A stretch of 64,000 bases of DNA from a virus, in the IMG/VR virus record IMGVR_UViG_3300032240_001991, positions 97,128-161,127 of that record; one strand, 5' to 3'. The translations under genes and the position numbers were made by a program. The notes beneath the pieces are model-generated. The model did no database searches. It worked only from the letters and a program-made list of their open reading frames with translations, and was not told where the DNA came from. Below, in pieces: positions 1 through 8,586 of the stretch; positions within the stretch are counted from its first letter, which is position 1; each line of letters opens with the position of its first letter.

Positions 1-958
1 GGACATTGTTGAGTTTGCAGTATGGGGTAACAAGATATTAGGATTAGCAGGATTTTATGAACTGTCCGGATGGACACCAATTATCACTGCATATTCTCCT
101 TTAATTCCTGCATTAGATACTACTTACGATATAGGTGCAGCTGGGCTAAGATGGGCCAACTTATACGCAAAGAAATTAGTTATTGGCGATTCGTTAACAT
201 CTGCCACTATACTTACAGTTAATACACTTACTAATCATTTTACAGTTAGTCAACTAAATGCTGTAGAATTAACTGCAGGAAGCAGTAACTGGACATTTAA
301 TAGCGACGGATTATTAACTTTACCAAATGGTGCAAAAATAGGTTCTGGAGATTCTTACAAATTTGCTACAGATAACACGGTTGTTGCCAACATTGATTTA
401 CGTAATACCAGCGGAGCAGGATTTTACACTGATGGAAATGGTTTCACATTAAGATCAAACGGTAGCTATAATTGGATTTTTAGAACAAACGGTGGGTTAA
501 CGTTCCCAGACGGTACTACTCAAACAACAGCATTTGTTGTAGCAACTCTTACTAATGTAACTTATGTAGATATTACATCAACCGGTGCTTTAACTGTTAA
601 TCAAACTAAAGAAACATATACATCTCTTACAGGTGCAACAGGAGTTGTTACTCATAACTGTAATTTAGGACAGATTTTTTATCACACCAATGTTGCTAAC
701 ACTTTTACTGTAAACTTAACTAACCTAAGTTTATCAAATAATCGTGCAACTAACATTACATTAGTAATTAATCAAGGTGCAGTTGCTTACATAGCAAGTG
801 CTCTACAAATTAACGGAAATCCGCAAAATATTTTATGGCAAGGAAGCTTAACTCCACCTTCAGGAAATCTTCTTAAAACTGATGTAATGAGCTTTAGCAT
901 TATGTCTACTGGAACTAATGCTTATATTGTATTTGGTCAACTAGTTTCTTACGGATAA
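1..958 (+). CDS. Tail-fibre-like structural protein, 3' part
   Basis: An open frame enters from the left edge (first full codon at base 2) and stops at 956-958, giving at least 318 residues. It is rich in Thr, Asn, Gly and Ser and has repeat-like phrases typical of phage fibres, such as YDIGAAGLRWANLYAKKL near the start and LTFPDGTTQTTAF in the middle. The YDIG..LRW.NLY pattern is common in tail fibres and baseplate-associated proteins of marine T4-like phages. No chaperone or peptidase domain is visible at the C terminus. The glycine-rich gene follows after three bases. The N terminus lies outside the window, so the attachment domain is unknown. It is probably a virion fibre or short tail protein. 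Confidence 0.8.
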   Translation, partial: DIVEFAVWGNKILGLAGFYELSGWTPIITAYSPLIPALDTTYDIGAAGLRWANLYAKKLVIGDSLTSATILTVNTLTNHFTVSQLNAVELTAGSSNWTFNSDGLLTLPNGAKIGSGDSYKFATDNTVVANIDLRNTSGAGFYTDGNGFTLRSNGSYNWIFRTNGGLTFPDGTTQTTAFVVATLTNVTYVDITSTGALTVNQTKETYTSLTGATGVVTHNCNLGQIFYHTNVANTFTVNLTNLSLSNNRATNITLVINQGAVAYIASALQINGNPQNILWQGSLTPPSGNLLKTDVMSFSIMSTGTNAYIVFGQLVSYG

Positions 959-961
959 TAT

Positions 962-1951
962 ATGCCATTTGTTGGAACACTTAATGCAGGATTTCAAGCA
1001 GGAAGAAAGGTTGGAACTTCAACTTCACCTATCTTTAATTTCTTTTCCTTTACTTTCAATAGTGCAAACGTAGTAGGAAGAACAGGTCCTAGTTTAAACC
1101 AGTTATTAGCAAATTATAATACCGTTGCTAATCCTTGGTTATTAAATTCAAATTATTTTAGTACATCAACAGTTAATCCAGGTGTTCAGTACTGGACTGT
1201 TCCGTCAGACGGAGTCTATAGAATTACAGCAAAAGGAGCGCAAGGCTCTAATCCAAATGGCAACGGTGGCAACGGGGCTGTAATGCAGGGAGACTTTAAC
1301 CTAGTCAAAGGCGACAGGTATATGATACTTGTTGGTCAGGTTGCTCCCAACACAGGTCATGAAGACATTGAAAGCTCAGGCGGAGGAGCAAGTTGGGTAG
1401 TTAAGTATTCTGGAACTACTTCAACAATTGCCGAACTATTATTAGTTGCGGGCGGAGGTGGCGGTACGAACAGTGATACTCCATCCACTGCTCATGCATC
1501 TATTTCAACAACAGGAAATCCTGGAACACTATTAGGTGGTGGTTCAGGTGGCGTAGGTGGCAACGGCGGTACTCAAGGTAATGGCGGTTCTACTGGCGCA
1601 GGTGGCGGATTCCTTACAGACGGATACAGCGACGTAGGCATTACTACAAACGGTGGCGGCAAGTCGTTTATATCTGGTGGCCTTGGTGGAGAGATCAATT
1701 CTACATATGCAGTCAATGGCGGCGGCTTTGGCGGCGGCGGATCTACAACTAATGGTCCATATGGACGGTGTGGTGGCGGTGGTGGCTATTCCGGTGGCGG
1801 TGGATCCGCATTAGGTCTTAATGGAGTTGCAGAAGCAGGACTGGCTGGCGGCGGTGGCGGAAGTTATAATGTAGGAGCCAACCAGGTCAATTTAACTGGC
1901 GCTGTATCTGGAAACACCGGAAGCGGCGTTGTTACGATAGTCTTGCTTTAA
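962..1951 (+). CDS. Glycine-rich adhesin-like virion protein (ALK/LTK-type Gly-rich domain)
   Basis: A 329-residue protein. Residues 1-60 are ordinary in composition. From about residue 75 it has a beta-rich entry (YWTVPSDGVYRITAKGAQG), then many GGGGG and GGxGG runs to about residue 315, and a short V-rich end (GSGVVTIVLL). The order aromatic-VP-G-Y-I-T-A-GAQG, KGD..ILVGQ and LLVAGGGGG matches the glycine-rich domain known from ALK/LTK receptors and many bacterial and phage proteins. Polyglycine-II sandwiches also form the receptor-binding tip of T4-like gp38 adhesins. It lies directly after a fibre gene, so a receptor-binding or fibre-tip role is likely. Its last 20 bases overlap the 3' end of the minus-strand holin candidate. 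Confidence 0.75.
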   Translation: MPFVGTLNAGFQAGRKVGTSTSPIFNFFSFTFNSANVVGRTGPSLNQLLANYNTVANPWLLNSNYFSTSTVNPGVQYWTVPSDGVYRITAKGAQGSNPNGNGGNGAVMQGDFNLVKGDRYMILVGQVAPNTGHEDIESSGGGASWVVKYSGTTSTIAELLLVAGGGGGTNSDTPSTAHASISTTGNPGTLLGGGSGGVGGNGGTQGNGGSTGAGGGFLTDGYSDVGITTNGGGKSFISGGLGGEINSTYAVNGGGFGGGGSTTNGPYGRCGGGGGYSGGGGSALGLNGVAEAGLAGGGGGSYNVGANQVNLTGAVSGNTGSGVVTIVLL

Positions 1952-2264
1952 GATCTTCTATACTATCTTCTTCACTACTACGAGTAGGTACAGGATCCGG
2001 AGAAGGAGTTGTCTCTACTCTAGGCGGTGTTGATGTAGAGTTTGAATTAGAACTAGATTGGCTTAATGATATACCTCCTAGCAACCCTACAAATGCACCG
2101 ATAACAGTGTTAAAAGCTGGACCAATAATTGAAAAGATTTCTTTATTGTCTACCACATCGTTAGGCATGAATATGCCTACCATGAGAACTGCAACCACAA
2201 CAAGAATAATAACTGCAAGAGTTGTGACCGCTACTTTTAAAATCCAGCTTGTAACATGTTCCAT
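1932..2264 (-). CDS. Small membrane protein, holin candidate
   Basis: 110 residues. There is a long hydrophobic segment at residues 8-33, a second weaker one at about 45-66 (IIGPAFNTVIGAFVGLLGGI), then a Ser/Asn/Pro-rich hydrophilic tail with acidic and basic residues. Two membrane segments, a charged tail and a position directly downstream of the endolysin gene on the same strand (10-base gap) fit a holin. The family was not recognised by sequence, so the function rests on topology and context. It could instead be a spanin-like or unrelated membrane protein. The 3' ends of this gene and of the glycine-rich gene overlap convergently. Confidence 0.6.
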   Translation of the reverse strand: MEHVTSWILKVAVTTLAVIILVVVAVLMVGIFMPNDVVDNKEIFSIIGPAFNTVIGAFVGLLGGISLSQSSSNSNSTSTPPRVETTPSPDPVPTRSSEEDSIEDLKARLS

Positions 2265-2274
2265 AATAATTACC

Positions 2275-2889
2275 TCAAGCTAACCAAGCTGCATACTTCT
2301 TGGTTTTTGCTACACGATCGTCTAATCCAATAGTGCCACCATTAACAGCTTTAGTTACTTTTAGAATAGCATCATCAGTGACACCAAGATCGCACATTGC
2401 CCAAATATGTTTCTTTTCAAAGAACCACAGCGCACTTTCAAATGCGTAATCAGTAGCAACAACATCTGGATTGGTCATAATTTCTGGATGCTTGATATAG
2501 TCAGAGAATGCTTTATAATTGTCATGACCAGTTAACTGTATAGCACCTCTTCCACGGAACTTCCATCCATCACCAGATGCTTCAGGTCCGTTACCCATTC
2601 TTGATGCATATACTTTATTAGCAATCTTTTCTGGATTGCGTGCATATGGTGTAGAATGATCTAAATCTGCAAAATACTTATGGAAAACCTTTACTAAACC
2701 TTCGGCACTGTAGTTTAGATTTTCTTTGAATACTTTAAAATCTCCACTTTCGTGTGCTGCCTGCGCAAAAAAGTGCGCTGCTCTGTTTGGAGTTAAATTG
2801 TAGTGTTTCATTGCAGCGACAAGAGTATCCTTGTCAAAAGTATGATCTGCAGGTAATCCAAGTTTTTTCTTCAATAATGCTAAAGGCAT
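2275..2889 (-). CDS. GH19 chitinase-like endolysin
   Basis: 204 residues covering one glycoside hydrolase 19 domain, the lysozyme-like fold used by many phages to cut the peptidoglycan glycan strand. Visible motifs are AAHESGDF near residue 45 with the likely catalytic Glu, ENLNYS near 57, and the family signature WKFRGRGAIQLTGHDNY near 110-125. No signal peptide is seen, so release would need a holin, and a candidate follows on the same strand. An AAGGAG ribosome site lies just upstream of the ATG at 2889. A TTAAATA motif on the minus strand at 2913-2919 is a possible late promoter. Confidence 0.9.
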   Translation of the reverse strand: MPLALLKKKLGLPADHTFDKDTLVAAMKHYNLTPNRAAHFFAQAAHESGDFKVFKENLNYSAEGLVKVFHKYFADLDHSTPYARNPEKIANKVYASRMGNGPEASGDGWKFRGRGAIQLTGHDNYKAFSDYIKHPEIMTNPDVVATDYAFESALWFFEKKHIWAMCDLGVTDDAILKVTKAVNGGTIGLDDRVAKTKKYAAWLA

Positions 2890-2912
2890 TTAATGTCTCC
2901 TTTGTGTACAAT

Positions 2913-2919
2913 TATTTAA
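2913..2919 (-). promoter_or_regulatory. Candidate late promoter for the endolysin
   Basis: The minus-strand sequence TTAAATA lies about 24 bases upstream of the endolysin ATG and resembles the T4-like late motif TATAAATA. Assigned by motif and position only. Confidence 0.35.
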
Positions 2920-2943
2920 CTAATTTTTACCAAAATTATTCTA

Positions 2944-2950
2944 CTAAATA
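2944..2950 (+). promoter_or_regulatory. Candidate late promoter
   Basis: CTAAATA ends 8 bases before the ATG at 2959. By T4 spacing the transcript would begin around 2956, giving almost no leader. There is no clear Shine-Dalgarno sequence. Confidence 0.45.
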
Positions 2951-2958
2951 CATTTACT

Positions 2959-3195
2959 ATGTCAGCAAACGGAATTTCTACAATAACTGTACCAGGTGAT
3001 CCAACAGCCACAAAATTGGCTAGACGCAACGCTAAATTAGCTGCTGCTACTGCTAAAAGAAGTAGCCTTACTACTAGTACTTGGTATAGAACATTACATA
3101 CCATAACAGGCACACACGTAGCCTATGTTAATGGAGCACTTAACAGTTCTGTAAGTGGTACCACTAGCCCATCAACTGGACATCCTTGGGTATAA
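2959..3195 (+). CDS. Small conserved phage protein, probably structural
   Basis: 78 residues beginning MSANGISTITVPGDPTATKLARRNAKLA. The N-terminal GISTITVPG phrase followed by a short basic helix resembles small proteins of marine T4-like phages with no assigned function. The C-terminal half is Thr/Ser/Gly-rich. It stands alone on the plus strand between the lysis genes and the large glycosyltransferase, with a CTAAATA motif immediately upstream. The opposite-strand frame at 2916-3113 is judged to be its shadow. I cannot assign a function. Confidence 0.6.
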   Translation: MSANGISTITVPGDPTATKLARRNAKLAAATAKRSSLTTSTWYRTLHTITGTHVAYVNGALNSSVSGTTSPSTGHPWV

Positions 3196-3202
3196 AAAGT
3201 CG

Positions 3203-3229
3203 TTGATTCTAAATCAATAATGCTATAAT
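3203..3229 (+). promoter_or_regulatory. Possible sigma70-type promoter
   Basis: TATAAT at 3224-3229 is a perfect -10. The best -35 is TTGATT at 3203-3208 with a short 15-base gap, so the match is imperfect. It would serve the large glycosyltransferase gene. Confidence 0.4.
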
Positions 3230-3238
3230 ATGCGCATA

Positions 3239-3245
3239 TTAAATA
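3239..3245 (+). promoter_or_regulatory. Candidate late promoter
   Basis: TTAAATA ends 7 bases before the ATG at 3253, again with no Shine-Dalgarno sequence between. It may act as a late promoter giving a near-leaderless transcript. Confidence 0.4.
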
Positions 3246-3252
3246 TGAGCAT

Positions 3253-6200
3253 ATGAATAACCCTATAAAGATTGCATTTATTGACTGTATTGGTCTCAAT
3301 TATGACGGAACCACATTAACTAAAAAAGGCATTGGTGGTTCGGAAAGTTCTATTATTTCTGTTGCAAAAGAACTTGCAAAATTAAATTTTCAAGTTTTTG
3401 TTTTCAACGACTGTGAAACATCAGAAACTAGTCCTGGATTTTACGATAACGTTCTCTATTACCCTATGCGTACTTTAGGAGAGCATGACTTTGATTTTGA
3501 TATCGTAATCAGCCAACGTACAGTAATTCCTTTTACTCCAATTGAGTTGTACGATCAAGTAAGACAACCACCTCCAAGAGACTATGATCCAACTATCTTT
3601 AGACAGGTACAAAGACCTAATCAATTAAAGATACTGTGGATGCAAGACACTTTTATTTGGGGAGATAATCTCCTTGAATATCTGGTGATCAATAATCACA
3701 TAAATGAAATTTTTAATATTAGTGACTGGCACATTTCCTATACGACAAATTGCAACCACGGTGTTAAAAGACAGTTTGAAGTTCTTAAAGATAAGATGTT
3801 CCTAACTAGAAACGCAATCAATCGTTGGATAGATTGGGTAGACATTAAAGAAAAGGATCCTAATCTTTTTGTTTATAATGCGTCAATTACTAAAGGAATG
3901 ATGCCGTTAGTGCAACGCATATGGCCTAGATTAAAACAACATCTACCTGATGCTAAATTAAAGATCATTGGCGGGTACTATGCGTTTAGAACCGAACCAC
4001 TTAGTCCTGCACAACAACAATGGGTTACCTTACAGCAAAGCGTAGCACATGACACTTCTATAGAGTTTACAGGTGTTATTCCTCAGCCTCAGATTGCAGA
4101 AATAATGGCCAAGGCCAGTTACTTTCTTTATCCGGGAGCTTACCCTGAAACATCAGGAATAAGCACAATAGAAAGTATCAATTATAATACTCCTATTATT
4201 GGAACTCGTTTTGGTGCAATGGAAGAATCTGGTACAGAGGATGCTAGCTATTTTATTGACTATGCTATAGAACCAAACGGGTTATATCCATGGATCAATG
4301 TTGATCAACAAGTAGATCGTTATGTTGAACTAGTATTAAAGGTTGTTAATAATAGATATCTACATCAGCAGAAACAATATGCATGTAACGCTGTTAAAGA
4401 CATATCAACCTGGGATACTGTTGCGCTGCAATGGAAGCAACATTTCTACTACAAGTTAGGACTTGAATTACTTGCAGAAGAAAAAGAAAAAGTAGAGTGG
4501 ATCAATTATCGTGTTCATAAAGTTTTTAAAAGAAGATTTATGAACCCTGAGGAAGTCATTGTAACTCCTCCATCTCAGATTGAACCTCTGCCTGAAAATA
4601 AAAAAGTAAAGGTTGCATTTGTTGATATTGTAGGTATGACATACGACGGCGACACACTTAATCAAAAAGGTTTAGGCGGAAGTGAGAGTGCTGTTATTCT
4701 CTGCAGTCGTGAAATGGTTAAGCTAGGCATTGATGTTACTGTATTCAACGCTTGCGACGAAGCTGACAGCAAGCCAGGAATATATGACGGTGTACGTTAT
4801 CGTCCTCTAGCAGAGATTGCTACAGACTTTGAAAGATACGATGTAGTTATTAGTAGTCGTGTTGTAACACCGTTTATAACTCCGCCGTGGTATGGCTACC
4901 CTCAACAGACAAATCGTAAGTTTGATTATACTGCGTTTGAAAGAATGAGAGAATATGCCAAACTTAAAGTATTTTGGATGCATGATACTTTCTGTTGGGG
5001 AGACGATATATTAGAAGATCTAGTATCAGCGGGAGCAATTGACGAAATCTGGACGCTAAGTGATTTTCATACCAATTACGTAATGAACTGCGCACATCCA
5101 AAACTAAGGAACTACGAAGTTCTTAGAAATCACGTTTGGACTACACGCAACGGGTTAGTCAAGTATTTTAATTCAGTTGATATTGAATCTAAAGATCCTA
5201 ACCTGTTTATATTCAATGCCAATATGAGTAAAGGACTGGATCCCCTGTTGAACTCTGTTTGGCCAAAGGTGCTACAAAGAATTCCATCGGCTAAGTTAGT
5301 AGTAATGGGCGGGCATTATAAACTTGGTGCAGCTTTTGCTCATAACGACGAAGAAACAGAGTTTATGAAAGTTGTTGGAGCACATTTAAATAATCCATCA
5401 ATTACCTTTACAGGTATTATCAGTCAACGTGAAGTTGCCTTATGGAGTGCACAGGCCAGTTTCTTTATCTATCCAACAGCTTTTCCTGAAACATACGGCA
5501 TTAGTACTTTAGAATCTCTGTATGCAAACACGCCAATGATATCATGCCGCTTTGGTGCATTAGAAGAAACTGCCAGTCCTCAAGGTTATCTAATTGACTA
5601 CTCAGCTACTCCAAACGGTTTATATCCCAATGTTGATCTAGAAAGGCAGTCAACTCTGCTTGCTGACCTAGCATTAAGTGCTTACAACAACAGAGAAGAA
5701 CATATTCGCAGAATGAAGGCACTTGATGAGATTAAAGATTTAGCAGGCTGGGACGTAGTAGCATTAGAATGGAAACAACACTTTTATAATAAATTAGGTC
5801 TATATCTAAGCCCTAGCGAATCTAGACAGGCAAATTATACTAAGAGTAAGTATCACAAAGTTTTTAATAGAAGATTTAGCACAGAAGAAGAATGGCTAGC
5901 ACCTAAACAACTTGCTGAAAAACATATTGTAATTATAAGTCCTTTCTATAATGCAAAGGATTATATTGAACGTTGTATTGCTAGTGTTGCATCTCAAGAT
6001 TACAACAACTATCATCATATTTTAATTGATGATTGTAGTAATGATGATGGACAATCTGTAGCCGAAAACTATATTTCTTGGTTGCCTAATAATTTAAGAA
6101 ATAAATTTTATCTAATAAGAAATTTAACTAACTGCGGAGCAGTCTTTAATCACATAACATCAATTAGAGAAGTTAACGACGATTCAATTATAATGTTGTT

Positions 6201-7314
6201 AGATGGTGACGACAGCCTAGTTAATCGCCCAGATATCCTTACCTATTATAATAAGATACATCAAGATTATGATTTTACATACGGTTCCTCTTGGAGTATG
6301 GTCGACAACATCCCTTTAATCAGTCAACCATATCCCCCAAATGTTAAAGAAACAAAGTCGTACAAAAATTATAAGTTTAACTGGATAGTTCCTTATACAC
6401 ATTTGAGAACGATGAAAGCGTTTTTATTGAAAAAAGAACCAGACAGTGTTTTCCAAGATCGCGATGGTAATTGGTTTAAAGCAGGGGGTGACCTGTCAAC
6501 ATTCTATACCGCATTGAAAAATTGTGATCCTAACAGAGTTTTTGTTGTTCCAGATATAGTTTATAATTATAATGACGCTAGTCCTCTAAATGATTATAAA
6601 GTTAATAAAGAAGAACAGGATCGTACGGTTCAGTCTATAATAAGAACTACTTCTTTAGAACTTAAAATTCCTGCTAACACACCCCCAAAAATAGAAGAAC
6701 CTGCTCCGCCAGCAAAGAAGAGAATACTTATTGCTATTCCAACTAACAGAAACATAGAAGCTGAAACTTTTAAAAGTATATACAATCTAATCATACCTGA
6801 CGGTTATACTGTAGAATTCCAATATTTCTGGGGATATCAAGTTGACCAAGTTAGAAATCTTATTGCTCACTGGATTATTAATTACGGATATAATTATCTG
6901 TTTGCCGTAGATAGTGACATTGCGTTTGCTCCAGATACACTTGTTAAGCTGCTATCTCATGATAAAGATCTTGTTAGTGGTATCTATGTACAACGTATTC
7001 CAGGCAGACACACTATTGAGATTATGCGTAAGAATAATCAAGGTGGAGTAAGCCATGTTGATTGGAATGAAATTCGTGGACAAGGATTAATACAAATTGA
7101 AGGCTGCGGGTTTGGATGTGTATTAGTCAAGGCTGAAGTTTTCAAAGCAATTCCTTACCCGCATTTCTTATATCATAGTGCAATTGATCATGCCAATACA
7201 CTAAGTGAAGATGTACACTTCTGTAATCAAATGAGAGACAGAGGATTTAGTCTATGGGCAGATACTAGTATAATCTGCGATCACATAGGTTCTTGGACAT
7301 TTAAAGTAGAATAA
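3253..7314 (+). CDS. Four-domain glycosyltransferase (GT4-like x2, GT2, GT-A-like)
   Basis: A 1353-residue multidomain enzyme, far larger than single-domain transferases. Residues 1-435 and about 449-885 are two copies of the same GT-B (GT4-like) unit. Both start with IAFIDCIGLNYDG or VAFVDIVGMTYDG, followed by KGxGGSES, and both have the late nucleotide-sugar-binding stretch (PETSGISTIES and PETYGISTLES). Residues 889-1130 form a GT2 domain (IISPFYNAKDYIERCIASV, LLDGDDS with the metal-binding DGD). Residues 1155-1353 form another GT-A-like domain (ILIAIPTNRN, FAVDSDIAF with a DSD motif). The copies have clearly diverged, so they may use different sugars. It could build a short oligosaccharide on a virion or host molecule. 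No membrane segment is seen. Two methyltransferase-like genes follow closely. Confidence 0.85.
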   Translation: MNNPIKIAFIDCIGLNYDGTTLTKKGIGGSESSIISVAKELAKLNFQVFVFNDCETSETSPGFYDNVLYYPMRTLGEHDFDFDIVISQRTVIPFTPIELYDQVRQPPPRDYDPTIFRQVQRPNQLKILWMQDTFIWGDNLLEYLVINNHINEIFNISDWHISYTTNCNHGVKRQFEVLKDKMFLTRNAINRWIDWVDIKEKDPNLFVYNASITKGMMPLVQRIWPRLKQHLPDAKLKIIGGYYAFRTEPLSPAQQQWVTLQQSVAHDTSIEFTGVIPQPQIAEIMAKASYFLYPGAYPETSGISTIESINYNTPIIGTRFGAMEESGTEDASYFIDYAIEPNGLYPWINVDQQVDRYVELVLKVVNNRYLHQQKQYACNAVKDISTWDTVALQWKQHFYYKLGLELLAEEKEKVEWINYRVHKVFKRRFMNPEEVIVTPPSQIEPLPENKKVKVAFVDIVGMTYDGDTLNQKGLGGSESAVILCSREMVKLGIDVTVFNACDEADSKPGIYDGVRYRPLAEIATDFERYDVVISSRVVTPFITPPWYGYPQQTNRKFDYTAFERMREYAKLKVFWMHDTFCWGDDILEDLVSAGAIDEIWTLSDFHTNYVMNCAHPKLRNYEVLRNHVWTTRNGLVKYFNSVDIESKDPNLFIFNANMSKGLDPLLNSVWPKVLQRIPSAKLVVMGGHYKLGAAFAHNDEETEFMKVVGAHLNNPSITFTGIISQREVALWSAQASFFIYPTAFPETYGISTLESLYANTPMISCRFGALEETASPQGYLIDYSATPNGLYPNVDLERQSTLLADLALSAYNNREEHIRRMKALDEIKDLAGWDVVALEWKQHFYNKLGLYLSPSESRQANYTKSKYHKVFNRRFSTEEEWLAPKQLAEKHIVIISPFYNAKDYIERCIASVASQDYNNYHHILIDDCSNDDGQSVAENYISWLPNNLRNKFYLIRNLTNCGAVFNHITSIREVNDDSIIMLLDGDDSLVNRPDILTYYNKIHQDYDFTYGSSWSMVDNIPLISQPYPPNVKETKSYKNYKFNWIVPYTHLRTMKAFLLKKEPDSVFQDRDGNWFKAGGDLSTFYTALKNCDPNRVFVVPDIVYNYNDASPLNDYKVNKEEQDRTVQSIIRTTSLELKIPANTPPKIEEPAPPAKKRILIAIPTNRNIEAETFKSIYNLIIPDGYTVEFQYFWGYQVDQVRNLIAHWIINYGYNYLFAVDSDIAFAPDTLVKLLSHDKDLVSGIYVQRIPGRHTIEIMRKNNQGGVSHVDWNEIRGQGLIQIEGCGFGCVLVKAEVFKAIPYPHFLYHSAIDHANTLSEDVHFCNQMRDRGFSLWADTSIICDHIGSWTFKVE

Positions 7315-7315
7315 A

Positions 7316-7927
7316 ATGAATTATAAGTTAGAAACAGATTGTGAAGATTATCATGTACTTGTTAATGCTGTAAAACAAATAAAAAATGTTTCTGGCATTG
7401 TATGTGAGATTGGAACTAGACGTGGTGGAAGCATGAAACTGATTATTGATTCGTTATTAGAAAATAACGATTATAATCGTAATGTGATTGGGATAGATCC
7501 GTACGGCAATCTTGAATACATAAGTAGTGAAGGTCAAAGTATTCGATACGATTATACTAATAATATGCGTAACGAAACTATGATAGCATTATATCAATAT
7601 GTTATTGGAAAACCTGTTAACTTAATAATGTATCATTTAGAAGACACAGAATTTTTTGAAAGATTTAAAAATGGTGTTCCTTTCTACAATGATTTTAAAA
7701 TAGTTCAAACGGAATATAGTTTAGTTTTCTTTGACGGACCTCACGGATTAGATGCTATTATAAATGAAATGAAATTTTTTTATGATAAAACTCCTATAGG
7801 AGGTCTATGGGTAGTTGATGATATACATGTTATCCCATATCATTTACTAAAAGATATGCTAAACAATAGTGGGTTTGAGTTAGTTGAAGAAACAAGAATT
7901 AAAGCTAGTTACAAAAAGGTAAGATAA
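7316..7927 (+). CDS. Class I SAM methyltransferase-like protein
   Basis: 203 residues. It has VCEIGTRRGGSMKL near residue 30, matching the glycine-rich SAM-binding loop; VIGIDPYG near 60, matching the acidic second strand; and VFFDGPHGLDAI and GGLWVVDDIH near 138-165, like the motif IV region of the Methyltransf_24 group. It starts one base after the giant glycosyltransferase stop, and its stop overlaps the next gene. The pair may modify a sugar or act as sugar-linked O-methyltransferases. The substrate cannot be read from sequence. Confidence 0.7.
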   Translation: MNYKLETDCEDYHVLVNAVKQIKNVSGIVCEIGTRRGGSMKLIIDSLLENNDYNRNVIGIDPYGNLEYISSEGQSIRYDYTNNMRNETMIALYQYVIGKPVNLIMYHLEDTEFFERFKNGVPFYNDFKIVQTEYSLVFFDGPHGLDAIINEMKFFYDKTPIGGLWVVDDIHVIPYHLLKDMLNNSGFELVEETRIKASYKKVR

Positions 7928-8574
7928 TGTCTCAAAGAATGTATTTTTATCAAGAAGAACTCTGGGGAAGACCAGACGTACTAAATTACGTTACCAACCT
8001 TAAATCTCAAAATCCTAGGTTCACACTTATTGATATTGGAGCCAGTTGGAATCATTTCAGTACAGATTTCCTAACGCATACGTTTGATTTAAATCCTCAC
8101 GGTATCTCTAACGTTCACGCTTTTCAAGGAGATATGAATGATTATGAAGATTGGATTCAACTGTTTGAATATGTAGAAAAGAACGGTAAGTTTGACTTTT
8201 GTAACTGTACACATACACTAGAAGATATTGCCTATCCTTTTGCAGCATTGAAATACATGCCTCGTATTGCTAAAGAAGGATTTATTGCTGTTCCTAGCAA
8301 ATACTGGGAACTACAGCGTAGAGATCTAATGCGCGGTGGGCACCATCATAGATGGATTTTTGATGATAAAGAGGGAACGCTTTTAGCTTATCCTAAAATC
8401 AATCTTATTGAATATATGCAAAAGTACGATACGCACAATGAATTGATTAATAACTATGCTAATTTGGAGCTCAGAATCTTTTGGAAAGATAGCATCTCAT
8501 TTGCAGTCATTAATAACGACTATCTAGGGCCGTCATTTCAGGATGTGATCAATATGTACGATGCGCTTCTTTAA
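7927..8574 (+). CDS. Methyltransferase-like protein of the glycan gene set
   Basis: 215 residues. TLIDIGASWNHFSTDFL near residue 35 resembles a SAM-binding loop, and FDFCNCTHTLEDIAYPFAAL near 97 resembles the late core of class I methyltransferases. The middle is less typical, and GGHHHRWIFDD near 138 is unusual. It overlaps the previous gene by one base, so the two are probably translated together. It could have lost methyl transfer and act as a binding protein. Confidence 0.6.
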   Translation: MSQRMYFYQEELWGRPDVLNYVTNLKSQNPRFTLIDIGASWNHFSTDFLTHTFDLNPHGISNVHAFQGDMNDYEDWIQLFEYVEKNGKFDFCNCTHTLEDIAYPFAALKYMPRIAKEGFIAVPSKYWELQRRDLMRGGHHHRWIFDDKEGTLLAYPKINLIEYMQKYDTHNELINNYANLELRIFWKDSISFAVINNDYLGPSFQDVINMYDALL

Positions 8575-8575
8575 A

Positions 8576-8582
8576 ATAAATA
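8576..8582 (+). promoter_or_regulatory. Candidate late promoter
   Basis: ATAAATA ends 4 bases before the ATG at 8587. At T4 late-promoter spacing the first transcribed base would be about 8588, at the start codon itself. This is one of the clearest leaderless candidates. Confidence 0.55.
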
Positions 8583-8586
8583 AAGG

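Noticed and set aside
1441-1870. GGTGGCGG-rich stretch as a repeat array or CRISPR
   Set aside because: The repeats are codons of the glycine-rich protein with no spacer structure.
2754-2999. An 81-residue plus-strand frame over the endolysin start
   Set aside because: It overlaps the endolysin gene and its ribosome site and has a random composition.
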